From contig CANMOY010000008.1 of assembly GCA_947499595.1 (NCBI GenBank), forward strand, positions 1-64,000: a DNA stretch of 64,000 bases. Reading direction: 5' to 3'. Below, in pieces: positions 1-9,356 of the stretch. The translations under genes and the position numbers were made by a program. Each line of letters starts with the position of its first letter. Position 1 is the first letter of the stretch. The stretch is from an uncultured Mesonia sp. Its GTDB lineage: Bacteria > Bacteroidota > Bacteroidia > Flavobacteriales > Flavobacteriaceae. The notes beneath the pieces are model-generated. The model was not told the DNA's origin. It ran no database searches and saw only the letters and a program-made list of their open reading frames with translations.

Positions 1-2
1 AT

Positions 3-74
3 GGTCCGTTCGTCTAGGGGTTAGGACGCCAGGTTTTCATCCTGGTAACAGGGGTTCGAATCCCCTACGGACTA
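3..74 (+). tRNA. tRNA-Glu (TTC anticodon)
   Basis: A full cloverleaf is visible. The acceptor arms GGTCCGT and ACGGACT pair with one G-U at the end, the anticodon stem CCAGG/CCTGG encloses loop TTTTCAT with anticodon TTC, and the T arm contains GGTTCGAATCC. The discriminator base is A and CCA is not fully encoded, which is usual in this phylum. It lies 31 bases upstream of rpsT. Confidence 0.96.
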
Positions 75-105
75 CAATTTAATTAATGAGATAAGAAATA
101 GAGTT

Positions 106-354
106 ATGGCAAATCATAAGTCGGCATTAAAGAGAATACGTAGTAATGATGTGAAGCGTTTAAGAAATCGCTATCAGCATAAAACTACCCGTAATGCCAT
201 AAAGAAATTAAAAGCGGCTGATAAGGCGGAGGCAGAGAAGCTATATCCTTCTGTTGTTTCAATGATCGATAAATTAGCGAAGAAAAATGTAATTCACACT
301 AATAAAGCAAGCAATTTAAAATCTAAATTAGCAAAGCACGTTGCTGCTCTGTAA
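106..354 (+). CDS. rpsT: 30S ribosomal protein S20
   Basis: An 82-residue, very basic protein that begins [14 protein letters not shown], the signature start of S20. It binds 16S rRNA in the body of the 30S subunit. Length is normal for the family. It sits directly after tRNA-Glu and ends in a strong hairpin terminator, so tRNA and rpsT could share a transcript. Nothing unusual in the sequence. Confidence 0.97.
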   Translation: MANHKSALKRIRSNDVKRLRNRYQHKTTRNAIKKLKAADKAEAEKLYPSVVSMIDKLAKKNVIHTNKASNLKSKLAKHVAAL

Positions 355-380
355 GTTTTAGTTAGTGTTCAAAAATTTTG

Positions 381-409
381 AAACCTTCCTTTTTTGGAAG
401 GTTTTTTTA
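381..409 (+). terminator. Intrinsic terminator of rpsT
   Basis: Stem AACCTTCC/GGAAGGTT with a six-T loop followed by a run of seven T. It lies 27 bases after the rpsT stop codon. Confidence 0.9.
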
Positions 410-450
410 TTTTTAGCTAGAGCTGAAGTTTTTATAGCTTTTAGTAATAA

Positions 451-487
451 AAAAAACCGATTGGTATAATATATCAATCGGTTTTTA
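451..487 (-). terminator. Intrinsic terminator of rho
   Basis: An 11-bp stem AAAACCGATTG/CAATCGGTTTT with A/T tracts on both sides. It lies 23 bases beyond the rho stop on the minus strand, so the terminator gene itself ends in a Rho-independent hairpin. It could also stop readthrough from rpsT. Confidence 0.85.
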
Positions 488-509
488 TGTTGAGTGTCTT
501 ACGATTCTT

Positions 510-2180
510 CTATCCGTTCATCGAGATAAGAAATTCTTCGTTGTTTAAACTGTTTCTTACTTTGTCGTTTATAAACTCCATGGCCTCTATAGGATTCATA
601 TCTGCTAGATATTTTCTAAGTACCCACATACGCTGAATTGTATTTTCATCGTGTAGCATATCATCTCTACGGGTACTTGAAGAGGTAAGGTCTATGGCAG
701 GGAATATTCTACGGTTAGCAATTTTACGGTCTAACTGCAGCTCCATATTACCTGTACCTTTAAATTCTTCAAAAATTACTTCATCCATCTTAGAGCCTGT
801 ATCGGTTAAAGCGGTCGCTATAATAGATAAAGATCCTCCTTTTTCAATATTTCTTGCCGCACCAAAAAAGCGTTTTGGTTTGTGTAAGGCATTTGCATCT
901 ACACCACCACTTAGTACTTTTCCGCTGGCGGGTTGTACAGTGTTGTAAGCTCGTGCCAATCGAGTAATAGAGTCAAGTAAAATTACTACGTCGTGGCCGC
1001 ATTCAACCAAGCGTTTTGCTTTTTCTAGTACGATATTGGCAACACGAACATGTTCGTGCGCTTCTTTGTCAAAGGTTGAAGCAACAACTTCACCATTTAC
1101 GTGGCGTTGCATGTCGGTTACTTCTTCTGGGCGCTCATCTATTAATAGAACGATCTGATAAACTTCTGGGTGATTGGCTGCAATGGCATTAGCGATATCT
1201 TTCAATAACATCGTTTTACCAGTTTTTGGTTGCGAGACAATCATACCTCTTTGCCCTTTTCCTATAGGAGAGAATAAATCAATTATGCGCGTAGACAAAT
1301 TGCTTTCTCTTTCGGCCAGTTTAAACTTTTCTTGTGGAAATAGAGGAGTAAGATGCTCAAAAGATACACGGTCTCTAACCACTTGTGGGTCTAAACCATT
1401 TATTTTACTAATTTTGATTAACGGAAAATATTTTTCGCCTTCCTTTGGAGGTCTTATTTGTCCTAAAACAGTATCTCCAGTTTTTAACCCGAATAGTTTA
1501 ATCTGTGATTGAGAAACGTAGATGTCGTCGGGTGAAGAAAGGTAGTTATAGTCTGATGAGCGTAAAAAGCCGTAACCATCTTGCATAATATCTAGAACCC
1601 CTTCACTTTCTATAATGGCATCGAACTCATAATTGGGCTCGCGGTATTTATTACGTTTATCTTTGTTACCATTTTGTGATTTATTTTTATGCTGAGGGTC
1701 TTTTTTATCGTTTGATCGATCGCTCTGCTTTTTACTTTGCTCGTGTTTGGGGTGCTGGTTTTGCCTTTCTTTTTGGTGATTTGAGCGACCAGAATTAGAA
1801 TTAGAGCTCTCGTTTGCTTTTTTTCCTTGATCAGGATGCGAAGTGGTCTTTTTAGTTTGTTTGGAGGGTTGTTTTTTAGATCTATCTGATTTTTGATCTT
1901 TCTCTCCTTCTTTATGAGGAGATTTTTTTAGAGGCTTTGAATGATTGTTTGGTTTTTCTTCCTTTCTAGCCTCTGCAATATTTTTTTCTTTAGGTTTTGT
2001 TTGTGGCTCTTCCTCGCTTAACGCCTCCTTGGTTTTGTGCGGGTTTGCCGCTTGGTAATCTAAAATTTGATAAACTAAATCTAATTTTTTTAAGCGGTTG
2101 TACTTAGGTACATTGAGCGATTTGGCAATTTCTTTAAGCTCGGGTAGCTTTTTTGCTTTTAATTCTGATATTTCTAACAT
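510..2180 (-). CDS. rho: Transcription termination factor Rho, Bacteroidota type
   Basis: Hexameric RNA helicase that terminates transcription. A Rho-N domain (about residues 1-48) is followed by a low-complexity stretch rich in K, Q, N, S and E (about 50-185), then the cold-shock RNA-binding domain (about 190-265) and the RecA-like motor. The motor has Walker A QPKTGKT, Walker [17 protein letters not shown] and the Q/R-loop region [19 protein letters not shown]. At 556 residues it is much longer than the roughly 420 of E. coli Rho, entirely because of the hydrophilic insertion, which is common in this phylum. No operon partner. Confidence 0.97.
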   Translation of the reverse strand: MLEISELKAKKLPELKEIAKSLNVPKYNRLKKLDLVYQILDYQAANPHKTKEALSEEEPQTKPKEKNIAEARKEEKPNNHSKPLKKSPHKEGEKDQKSDRSKKQPSKQTKKTTSHPDQGKKANESSNSNSGRSNHQKERQNQHPKHEQSKKQSDRSNDKKDPQHKNKSQNGNKDKRNKYREPNYEFDAIIESEGVLDIMQDGYGFLRSSDYNYLSSPDDIYVSQSQIKLFGLKTGDTVLGQIRPPKEGEKYFPLIKISKINGLDPQVVRDRVSFEHLTPLFPQEKFKLAERESNLSTRIIDLFSPIGKGQRGMIVSQPKTGKTMLLKDIANAIAANHPEVYQIVLLIDERPEEVTDMQRHVNGEVVASTFDKEAHEHVRVANIVLEKAKRLVECGHDVVILLDSITRLARAYNTVQPASGKVLSGGVDANALHKPKRFFGAARNIEKGGSLSIIATALTDTGSKMDEVIFEEFKGTGNMELQLDRKIANRRIFPAIDLTSSSTRRDDMLHDENTIQRMWVLRKYLADMNPIEAMEFINDKVRNSLNNEEFLISMNG

Positions 2181-2379
2181 CTATTGAAAAAATATATTAT
2201 TGAATGTTTTGTGTTAAAACCAAAACCTATATGTGAAAAACGACGGTTTGGTAAAATGTATGTTTTTTTTGAAAAAATTATGAAGTTCTAAGTAACCTTG
2301 TTTGAAGTGGTTACGCATAGATACTGCAATAATACAATTTTATTTTCTTTTTTAGGGTTTTCAAATACAATAAATATTA

Positions 2380-2387
2380 TATTTTTG
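2380..2387 (+). promoter_or_regulatory. -7 box TAnnTTTG for the DUF4293 gene
   Basis: TATTTTTG matches the Bacteroidota primary sigma -7 consensus. Predicted transcription start is near 2393, which supports the start at 2409 and rules out the longer reading that begins upstream of the box. Confidence 0.6.
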
Positions 2388-2408
2388 TATCCATATCAAA
2401 AGATAAAA

Positions 2409-2819
2409 ATGATTCAACGCATTCAAAGTATTTATTTATTGCTGAGTTTGGTGGTTAGTGTTATGGCGTCATTTGTATTTAGCTTGTGGTTGAACCCCAA
2501 TGCAAATCCAATTTATGCCACAGACCTACCTTATGTTTTAGCCGGACTTCTGTTGAGTGCTTTATTGGCATTGGTAAGTATCTTTTTATTTAAAAATAGA
2601 AAATTGCAGTTTGTTATGAACAGACTCAACATCATATTAAACTTTATTTTACTAGGATTTTTCGTGTACTGGTCTCTAATCGTACCTGGAGAGATGAATA
2701 TCTCAGAGAAAGGTATTGGGTTGTTTCTTCCTATCATTTCTATCGTTTTTTTAGTGTTGGCTAATAAAGCCATCAAAAAGGATGAAGCACTTGTAAAATC
2801 TGTAGACCGATTGCGATAA
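2409..2819 (+). CDS. DUF4293 family membrane protein
   Basis: A 136-residue integral membrane protein of unknown function restricted to Bacteroidota. The start MIQRIQSIYLLLSLVVS is the family's typical N-terminus, so the in-frame extension back to 2298 is rejected. Four hydrophobic segments are visible (about residues 7-27, 41-62, 72-92 and 100-120), followed by a short charged tail. It sits between rho (divergent) and the phosphoesterase (convergent) with its own promoter and a shared terminator. Confidence 0.88.
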   Translation: MIQRIQSIYLLLSLVVSVMASFVFSLWLNPNANPIYATDLPYVLAGLLLSALLALVSIFLFKNRKLQFVMNRLNIILNFILLGFFVYWSLIVPGEMNISEKGIGLFLPIISIVFLVLANKAIKKDEALVKSVDRLR

Positions 2820-2848
2820 ACCTAATATCTTAGTAGTATTAGTGCGTA

Positions 2849-2880
2849 AAAACCCAGTGATTTTCACTGGGTTTTTTATT
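2849..2880. terminator. Bidirectional terminator
   Basis: Stem AACCCAGTGA/TCACTGGGTT with a 3-nt loop, A-rich on the left and T-rich on the right. It serves DUF4293 on the plus strand and overlaps the last codons of the convergent phosphoesterase gene. Confidence 0.85.
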
Positions 2881-3382
2881 TTAATTTTCCACGTTGGCCT
2901 AGTTCAATAACTTCGAGTTTTTCAATTTTGTCTCCATTAATTTCAAAACGAAGCATGGTACGAACGGTATGAAAACCGTGAGTTCCGCAAGCACCAGGGT
3001 TCATATGTAAAACGTGATTATTTTTATCATACATCACTTTTAAAATGTGCGAATGCCCACAAATAAAAAGCTGAGGCTTCTCGGCTTGAATTAATTGCTT
3101 TGTTCGGGCATTATATTTTCCTGGATAACCGCCTATATGAGTCATGTATACTTTCACCTGTTCGCAGTAAAAAAACAAATCTAAAGGGAAACTACGCCGA
3201 GCTTTATCATCGTCTATATTGCCGTATACAGCCCTTAAAGGTTTTATACTATTTAAAGTGTCGGTTACATCTAAATTTCCAATATCGCCGGCGTGCCATA
3301 TTTCATCCGCTTGACGGGCATAAGTAATTATGCGTTCATCAAGATGTGAATGAGTGTCACTTAAAAGGAGAATCTTTTTCAA
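2876..3382 (-). CDS. YfcE/MJ0936-type metallophosphoesterase
   Basis: A 168-residue calcineurin-like phosphoesterase. All metal-ligand motifs are visible in order: SDTHSH near the N-terminus, AGDIGN, GNID, then CGHSH and a NPGACG turn. Such proteins hydrolyse phosphodiesters using two metal ions; the natural substrate is not predictable from sequence. Length fits the compact YfcE class. It is a single gene divergent from truA, with the convergent DUF4293 gene at its other end. Confidence 0.9.
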   Translation of the reverse strand: MKKILLLSDTHSHLDERIITYARQADEIWHAGDIGNLDVTDTLNSIKPLRAVYGNIDDDKARRSFPLDLFFYCEQVKVYMTHIGGYPGKYNARTKQLIQAEKPQLFICGHSHILKVMYDKNNHVLHMNPGACGTHGFHTVRTMLRFEINGDKIEKLEVIELGQRGKLK

Positions 3383-3443
3383 AAAATAAGAGGTTTTTAA
3401 CAGGGTTTAATGCTTTAAGACCCACATGGTCTACAGATTCTTG

Positions 3444-3451
3444 TATCTTTG
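3444..3451 (+). promoter_or_regulatory. -7 box TAnnTTTG for truA
   Basis: TATCTTTG lies 23 bases before the TTG start codon of truA and predicts a leader of roughly 18 nt. Confidence 0.65.
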
Positions 3452-3474
3452 CAAAGCAAAAATAGGTAAATAGA

Positions 3475-4230
3475 TTGAGGTATTTTATCGAATTGGCTTA
3501 CAATGGTACAGCTTATTTTGGCTGGCAGAGGCAGCCGAATGTGATTAGCGTACAAGAAGTCTTAGAAGACAAACTGCAAATTGCTTTACAAAATTATACG
3601 CCGGTTGTGGGTGCAGGTCGTACCGATGCTGGTGTGCATGCCAAGCAGTTGTTTGCTCATTTTGATTATGATGAAACCTTAAACGCAACAGAGTTCTGTT
3701 ACAAAATGAATACCCTGTTACCGAAAGATATTGCGATTTCTCAACTTTTTGAGGTGCCAGATGAGGCACATGCGCGTTTTGATGCGACTGCACGTAGTTA
3801 TGAATATATGATTGATATGCAAAAGAATCCTTTTACAAATCAAGGAAGCTATTTTGTGAAACGTACTTTAGATATAAAGAAAATGCAAGAGGCGGCCGAT
3901 ATTTTATTGGATTATACCGATTTTGAATCTTTTTCAAAAGTAAAGACAGATGTTTTTACTTTTGATTGCTCCATTATGCACGCTAGTTGGAAACAAGTAG
4001 GGCATCAGCTTATTTTTAGTATACAGGCAAATCGGTTTTTGCGTAATATGGTAAGAGCCATAGTAGGAACTTTATTAGAGGTGGGTTGCGGGAAACGCGA
4101 ACCGAAAGCAATGCACCAAATCATTCAATCTAAAAACAGGTCTAATGCTGGAGCTTCTGCGCCGGCTCGAGGTCTTTATTTAACGCAGGTTGATTATCCT
4201 GCACATATTTTTACAAACCATGGCAAATAA
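3475..4230 (+). CDS. truA: tRNA pseudouridine(38-40) synthase
   Basis: Isomerises uridines in the anticodon stem-loop of tRNAs. The 251-residue product carries the catalytic-aspartate motif GAGRTDAGVHA (about residues 45-55) and the RFLRNMVRAIVGTL motif near the C-terminus. The start codon is TTG, chosen because the family begins MRYFIELAYNG and no in-frame ATG precedes that motif. The gene overlaps the following ABC exporter by 11 bp, which suggests one transcript. Confidence 0.96.
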   Translation: MRYFIELAYNGTAYFGWQRQPNVISVQEVLEDKLQIALQNYTPVVGAGRTDAGVHAKQLFAHFDYDETLNATEFCYKMNTLLPKDIAISQLFEVPDEAHARFDATARSYEYMIDMQKNPFTNQGSYFVKRTLDIKKMQEAADILLDYTDFESFSKVKTDVFTFDCSIMHASWKQVGHQLIFSIQANRFLRNMVRAIVGTLLEVGCGKREPKAMHQIIQSKNRSNAGASAPARGLYLTQVDYPAHIFTNHGK

Positions 4231-5983
4231 AAAGGGTAACGCATTTGATTTTAGGTTGTTTAAGCGTTTACTCACGTATACTAATCCGTATAAAAAGACC
4301 TTTTACTTTGTAGCTTTTACAGCTATTTTGCTCTCCTTACTTGGGGTGGTTAACCCGTATTTAACCAAGGTAGTCATTAATCAAAGCATAGTACCAAAAG
4401 ACGCGAGTTTACTGGTTAACTTTATTATGCTAATGTTAGGAGCTTTAGTGTTAGAAGTGCTTACTCAGTTTGGATTTATTTACTTTGCGAATTGGCTTGG
4501 GCAGCAAGTTATACGGGATATACGGGTTAAATTGTTTGCTCATATGCTGCAGTTTAAAAAGCAATATTATGATCAATCTGCTGTAGGTAGATTGGTTACT
4601 CGTGCAGTAAGTGATATTGAAACTATTGCAAGTATTTTTAGCCAGGGGCTTTTCATGATTATTAGCGATTTATTGAAAATGCTTGTGGTAGTTGGGTTTA
4701 TGTTATATCAAAGCTGGAGGTTAAGCCTCTTGGTTTTTCTAATCTTACCGCTGATTATTTACGCTACACGTGTTTTTCAGAAAAAAATGAAAGTGGCTTT
4801 TGAAGAGGTCAGAACACAGGTTTCTAATCTCAATACATTTGTACAAGAAAGGCTTACAGGAATGAAAATAGTGCAGATTTTTCATCGAGAGAAAGTAGAA
4901 TATGCTCGGTTTAAAGCCATTAACGAGAAACACAAAAATGCTTGGATTAAAACAGTTTGGTACAATTCTATTTTTTTTCCTATCGCAGAAATGGCAACTT
5001 CGATTGCGATAGGATTAGTAGTTTGGTTTGGAGGCTTAAGGGTTGTAGCGGGCGAAGAATTAAATTTGGGTATAATTGTCATGTTTATCCAGCTTATACA
5101 AATGTTGTTTAGGCCTTTACGACAAATAGCCGATAAATTTAATACCCTGCAAATGGGAATGGTAGCCGCAAATCGGGTTTTTGCGGTTTTAGATACCAAA
5201 GCCATAATAAAAGATCAAGGGACTCAAATAGCAAAAAATCTTCAAGGAGATATTGAATTTAAACAAGTGAGCTTTGGTTACATACCTGATGAGTTAGTGC
5301 TTAAAGGGATTGATTTGAAAGTGAAAGCTGGAGAAACGGTAGCTATTGTAGGTGCAACTGGTGCTGGTAAAAGTACTATCATAAATTTATTAAGTAGGTT
5401 TTATGAAATTAATGGAGGGAGTATTAGCATAGATGGTATTGATATAAAAGAGTTTCAACTAAAATCTTTACGAAATGAAATTGCCGTTGTTTTACAAGAT
5501 GTTTTTCTTTTCGCCGATACGATTGAGAATAATATCACATTAGAAAACCCGAAGATAAGCTTAGAGGATGTCATTGCTGCAGCGAAAGAAATTGGCGTAC
5601 ACGATTTTATCAATACCTTACCAGGGAAGTATCAATATAATGTAAAGGAAAGAGGCTCAATGTTGTCTAGCGGGCAACGGCAATTGATTGCGTTTTTAAG
5701 GGCCTATGTAAGTAAACCAAGCATTTTGGTTTTAGATGAGGCCACCTCTAGCGTAGACAGTTATAGCGAACAATTGATTCAAGAGGCTACCGATAAGATT
5801 ACCCAAGGAAGAACCTCAATAATAATAGCACACCGGTTGGCAACCGTTAAAAAAGCAGATAAGATCATTGTCATGGATGCGGGTAAAATTGTTGAAATAG
5901 GAACACATCAACAATTGCTTCAAAAAGAAGAGGGGTATTACAAAAGCCTTTATGAAGTACAGTTTCTCGAATACGATTTATAA
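4220..5983 (+). CDS. ABC exporter, MsbA/MDR-like half transporter
   Basis: A 587-residue fused transmembrane and ATPase protein that would work as a homodimer in the inner membrane. The six-helix exporter domain spans about residues 20-320. The nucleotide-binding domain has Walker A GATGAGKST, signature SSGQRQ (a variant of LSGGQ), Walker B ILVLDEATSS and the H-loop IIAHR. The ATG at 4220 is preferred over an upstream start because homologues begin near MANKKG. Substrate (lipid, drug or peptide) cannot be assigned. It overlaps the end of truA. Confidence 0.92.
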   Translation: MANKKGNAFDFRLFKRLLTYTNPYKKTFYFVAFTAILLSLLGVVNPYLTKVVINQSIVPKDASLLVNFIMLMLGALVLEVLTQFGFIYFANWLGQQVIRDIRVKLFAHMLQFKKQYYDQSAVGRLVTRAVSDIETIASIFSQGLFMIISDLLKMLVVVGFMLYQSWRLSLLVFLILPLIIYATRVFQKKMKVAFEEVRTQVSNLNTFVQERLTGMKIVQIFHREKVEYARFKAINEKHKNAWIKTVWYNSIFFPIAEMATSIAIGLVVWFGGLRVVAGEELNLGIIVMFIQLIQMLFRPLRQIADKFNTLQMGMVAANRVFAVLDTKAIIKDQGTQIAKNLQGDIEFKQVSFGYIPDELVLKGIDLKVKAGETVAIVGATGAGKSTIINLLSRFYEINGGSISIDGIDIKEFQLKSLRNEIAVVLQDVFLFADTIENNITLENPKISLEDVIAAAKEIGVHDFINTLPGKYQYNVKERGSMLSSGQRQLIAFLRAYVSKPSILVLDEATSSVDSYSEQLIQEATDKITQGRTSIIIAHRLATVKKADKIIVMDAGKIVEIGTHQQLLQKEEGYYKSLYEVQFLEYDL

Positions 5984-6005
5984 TAGTTAATGAAATAGAT
6001 GAAGT

Positions 6006-6791
6006 TTAAGAAAGGTCTTCTTCTAATTTTTTTTCTAGCTCCTCTAAATCATCGTATAAATCAAAACTTCCATCTTTGATATAGGAGGTATGCCCAGTTT
6101 CTTCACTAACCACTAAGGCAACAGCATCTGTTTTTTCGGTAATTCCTATAGCAGCTCGATGCCTTAACCCAAAACGCAGCGGAATGTTTCTATCGTTAGA
6201 AACAGGTAAAATAACCCTTGTTGCTGTGATAGTATTGTCTTCGATAATCATAGCTCCGTCATGTAGAGGAGAGTTTGGATAAAAAACAGATTCTATAATA
6301 GGCTGGTTTACTTTAATGCGCATACTATCTCCTGAGCTTTTTATAAAATCTAAACTTGTATTTCTTTTAATAACAATTAGCGCACCAGTGTTGTTTTGAC
6401 CCATTTTCTGGCAAGCCTTAATTATCGATTTAAAATCGGTTTCAAGTTGATTACCATTGTTTTTATTGAATTTAAACTGACGTAGAAAGTTGCGCCTACT
6501 ACCAAAATTGGTTGAGCCAACCATAAGTAAGAATTTTCTTATTTCTTGCTGAAAAACTACAATTAAGGCGAACATTCCGGCCCCAATAAACTGTCCTAAT
6601 ATGCTGCTTAGCATCTCCATTTGAAGCAATTGGGTTAATTTCCAGACAAGGTAAATAATTACAATGCCTATAAATATATTAATGGCTGCACTGCCCTTAA
6701 CCAAGCGATAAACATAATATAGTAGTATAGCTACTAATAAAATGTCTATAATGTCTAATATTCTGAGTTCTAAAAAACTAATGCTATCCAA
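6006..6791 (-). CDS. cdaA: Diadenylate cyclase CdaA
   Basis: Makes cyclic di-AMP from two ATP. Three hydrophobic segments in the first 90 residues anchor it in the membrane and are followed by a DisA_N catalytic domain with the two hallmark motifs DGA (in SPLHDGAMII) and RHR (in FGLRHRAAIG). The length of 261 fits the family. It follows folP with a 27-base gap on the same strand, a pairing seen widely in Bacteroidota. Cyclic di-AMP commonly controls K+ transport; the K+ channel near 58 kb is a possible, unproven target. Confidence 0.95.
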   Translation of the reverse strand: MDSISFLELRILDIIDILLVAILLYYVYRLVKGSAAINIFIGIVIIYLVWKLTQLLQMEMLSSILGQFIGAGMFALIVVFQQEIRKFLLMVGSTNFGSRRNFLRQFKFNKNNGNQLETDFKSIIKACQKMGQNNTGALIVIKRNTSLDFIKSSGDSMRIKVNQPIIESVFYPNSPLHDGAMIIEDNTITATRVILPVSNDRNIPLRFGLRHRAAIGITEKTDAVALVVSEETGHTSYIKDGSFDLYDDLEELEKKLEEDLS

Positions 6792-6818
6792 AAAAAATGA
6801 TTTTCGTAAATTTATAAA

Positions 6819-7643
6819 TTAATCTTTAAGTTGATCTAGTATACGCACACATTCTTTAGCTTCTTTAACATCGTGAACCCGAAGAATCTGTGCACCCTTT
6901 TGTAGCGCCAGTGTGTGTAAGACCGTAGTTCCATTTAAAGCGTTCTGTGCATTTGAGTCTAATAGCTTGTAAATCATTGATTTTCTTGAAACGCCAATTA
7001 ATATTGGTGCTTGCAGTTGCTGCAAAAGAGCAAGTTCATTCAGCAAGGTATAATTTTGAGAAAGAGATTTAGCAAATCCGAATCCTGGATCTATAATAAT
7101 ATCATTAAGACCAAGATCACGAGCTTGCTGTATTTTCTTTGAAAAGTAAAAAATAATTTCTTGAGTAAGATTTTGGTATTGCGTTAAGCTTTGCATGGTT
7201 TTTGGGTTTCCTCGCATATGCATCATAATGTAGGGCACTTGTAGTTTGGCTGCTGTTGATAACATAGCCTGATCTAATTCTCCTGCAGAGATATCGTTAA
7301 TAATTGCTGCTCCTGCGCCAATGCTCTTTTCGGCCACCTCACTTCTAAAAGTGTCTATTGAAATAAGTGTCTCGGGAAAATGTTTTAGAATAAGCTCTAT
7401 TACTGGTAGCACGCGCTGGCACTCTTCAGTTGCACCCACTTCTTTTGCTCCTGGTCGAGAACTATATCCGCCAAGGTCAATAAAATCAGCTCCTTCGCTA
7501 AGCATTTTTTCAGTTTGCCGAAGTATTTGTATTTCAGATTTATATTGTCCACCATCATAAAAAGAATCGGGTGTTAGATTCAATATACCCATTATTTTAG
7601 GTGAACTCAAATCGATAAGGCTTCCTTTGCAATTAATTGTCAT
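6819..7643 (-). CDS. folP: Dihydropteroate synthase
   Basis: Condenses p-aminobenzoate with dihydropterin pyrophosphate in folate synthesis. The 274-residue TIM barrel shows MGILNLTPDSFYDGG near the N-terminus, GADFIDLGGYSSRPGA, the IIDPGFGFAKS pterin-site motif, and GVSRKSM. It is the first gene of a folP-cdaA transcript and diverges from the DUF1599 gene across a short AT-rich promoter region. Confidence 0.96.
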   Translation of the reverse strand: MTINCKGSLIDLSSPKIMGILNLTPDSFYDGGQYKSEIQILRQTEKMLSEGADFIDLGGYSSRPGAKEVGATEECQRVLPVIELILKHFPETLISIDTFRSEVAEKSIGAGAAIINDISAGELDQAMLSTAAKLQVPYIMMHMRGNPKTMQSLTQYQNLTQEIIFYFSKKIQQARDLGLNDIIIDPGFGFAKSLSQNYTLLNELALLQQLQAPILIGVSRKSMIYKLLDSNAQNALNGTTVLHTLALQKGAQILRVHDVKEAKECVRILDQLKD

Positions 7644-7701
7644 CTTAAAAATTGATTTTTATAATTATAAATGCGAAATTTACGCAAAATTCATCTTTTC
7701 T

Positions 7702-8253
7702 ATGCAACAAACAGCGCAGCAATACGATGCCGTAATCCAAAAATGTAGAGCTCTTTTTAGTCAGAAAATGCAAGATTACTCCAGCGCATGGCGTATTCTG
7801 CGATTACCTTCACTAACCGATCAAATATTTATTAAAGCACAACGCATTCGCGGATTGCAAGAAAATCAAGTTCAAAAAGTTGACGAAGGGGAAATTCCAG
7901 AATTCATAGGCATTATTAATTACAGCGTGATGGCTTTGATTCAGCTTAAAAAAGGTGTTGCGCAGCAACCTGACTTGTCATTAGAACAAGCTCTAGAAGT
8001 TTATGACGAGCAAATTGCCTTAACCAAACAGTTAATGTTGAATAAAAACCACGATTATGGCGAAGCTTGGCGCGAAATGCGGGTAAGCTCTTTAACCGAT
8101 TTGATTTTGCAAAAATTATTGCGGGTAAAACAAATCGAAAATAATCAAGGCAAAACGTTGGTTAGCGAAGGTATTGATGCTAATTATCAAGATATGGTGA
8201 ATTATGCCGTATTTGCCCTTATTTTACTTAATTTCAATCAGCAAAAAAAATAA
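7702..8253 (+). CDS. DUF1599 protein with internal duplication
   Basis: A 183-residue soluble protein of unknown function made of two copies of the same helical module. Compare KMQDYSSAWRILRLPSLTDQ (first half) with KNHDYGEAWREMRVSSLTDL (second half). The conserved D-Y and W-R-x-x-R-x-x-S-L-T-D pattern suggests a nucleotide- or metal-binding all-alpha fold, which is inference only. ATG 7702 is chosen over an upstream extension because the first duplicated module starts just after it. Two bases separate it from the next gene. Confidence 0.85.
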   Translation: MQQTAQQYDAVIQKCRALFSQKMQDYSSAWRILRLPSLTDQIFIKAQRIRGLQENQVQKVDEGEIPEFIGIINYSVMALIQLKKGVAQQPDLSLEQALEVYDEQIALTKQLMLNKNHDYGEAWREMRVSSLTDLILQKLLRVKQIENNQGKTLVSEGIDANYQDMVNYAVFALILLNFNQQKK

Positions 8254-8255
8254 TT

Positions 8256-9353
8256 ATGAAAGCAGTTGTAAACTTTGCACGCATATTTGTAGGTGTACTT
8301 TTTATCTTCAGTGGTTTAGTAAAACTTAATGATCCCGTAGGTTTTTCGTTTAAGCTACAAGATTATTTTGCAGCCAGCGTTCTTAATCTGCCTTTTTTAG
8401 TGCCTTATGCATTGGCTTTGGCGGTTTTTATTGTAATTTTTGAGGTGCTTTTGGGTGTAAATTTACTACTCGGTTACCTAAAAAAATTTACTAGCTGGAG
8501 TATATTACTAATGATTATTTTCTTTACATTTTTAACCTTTTATTCGGCTTACTTTAATAAGGTAACCGATTGCGGATGCTTTGGCGATGCGATCCCCTTG
8601 ACGCCCTGGGAGAGCTTTTATAAAGACGTTGTTTTAAGTGTGCTTATTCTTATAATTTTCTTTAATCAAAAATATATACAACCTATTTTTAACCCAAATT
8701 CTCATAAATGGATATTTTTTGCGGCTTTTATAGGTTGTTTGGGCTTAGCTTATCACGTCTTAATGCATTTACCGGTTGTAGATTTTAGAGCCTATAAAGA
8801 AGGGGTTAATATTCAAGAGGCCATGCGAGTTCCAGAAGGCGCACCAGAAGCAATTTACGACTACCATTGGAAATTCAAAGTGGATGGTGAGGAAAAAATT
8901 TACACTACTCAAGGCAGCTACCCGCCAATTGATGGAGAGTTTGTTGAGGTAGAAACCGAAATGGTAGCTGAAGGTTATGTGCCACCAATCCACGACTTTG
9001 CATTAGAAATAAACGGTAAAGATTTAACCGGCCAAATATTAAATGAACCAAAGGTTTTAATTGTTAGCGCTTATAATTTATCTAAAACCGAACGTAAAGG
9101 TTGGGCAAAAATCAAACCAGTTCTCCAACAGGCTCAAGAGAAAGGTTATAAAGTAATAGCTTTATCGGCTTCTGGAGCGGCAGAATACCAAGAAATTAAT
9201 AAAGATTTTCAACTAAACCTAGATTTTTATTTTGCCGATGAAACCACTATTAAAACTATTGTTCGTTCTAACCCCGGTTTGGTTCTGCTTCACGAAGGAA
9301 CCATCAAACAAAAACTGCATTGGAATGATGCTCAAAAAATTGCATTAGATTAA
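8256..9353 (+). CDS. BT_3928-type DoxX/MauE-like membrane protein with thioredoxin-like tail
   Basis: A 365-residue fusion. The N-terminal half has four membrane helices of the DoxX/MauE type, with a Cys motif in DCGCFGDAIPL near the third and fourth helices. After a fifth helix the C-terminal half (about 250-365) resembles a thioredoxin/peroxiredoxin fold that lacks a CxxC active site. The family is linked to membrane redox and disulfide handling, but the exact role is unknown. It lies between DUF1599 and the permease gene with gaps of 2 and 3 bases, clearly one operon ending in tpiA. Confidence 0.85.
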   Translation: MKAVVNFARIFVGVLFIFSGLVKLNDPVGFSFKLQDYFAASVLNLPFLVPYALALAVFIVIFEVLLGVNLLLGYLKKFTSWSILLMIIFFTFLTFYSAYFNKVTDCGCFGDAIPLTPWESFYKDVVLSVLILIIFFNQKYIQPIFNPNSHKWIFFAAFIGCLGLAYHVLMHLPVVDFRAYKEGVNIQEAMRVPEGAPEAIYDYHWKFKVDGEEKIYTTQGSYPPIDGEFVEVETEMVAEGYVPPIHDFALEINGKDLTGQILNEPKVLIVSAYNLSKTERKGWAKIKPVLQQAQEKGYKVIALSASGAAEYQEINKDFQLNLDFYFADETTIKTIVRSNPGLVLLHEGTIKQKLHWNDAQKIALD

Positions 9354-9356
9354 ATT

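Noticed and set aside
694-1512. Plus-strand open frames over the rho gene
   Set aside because: They are opposite-strand readings of a well-conserved gene with no promoter or family similarity.
7627-7701. Upstream extension of the DUF1599 protein
   Set aside because: It overlaps the divergent folP start and has no similarity to the duplicated module.
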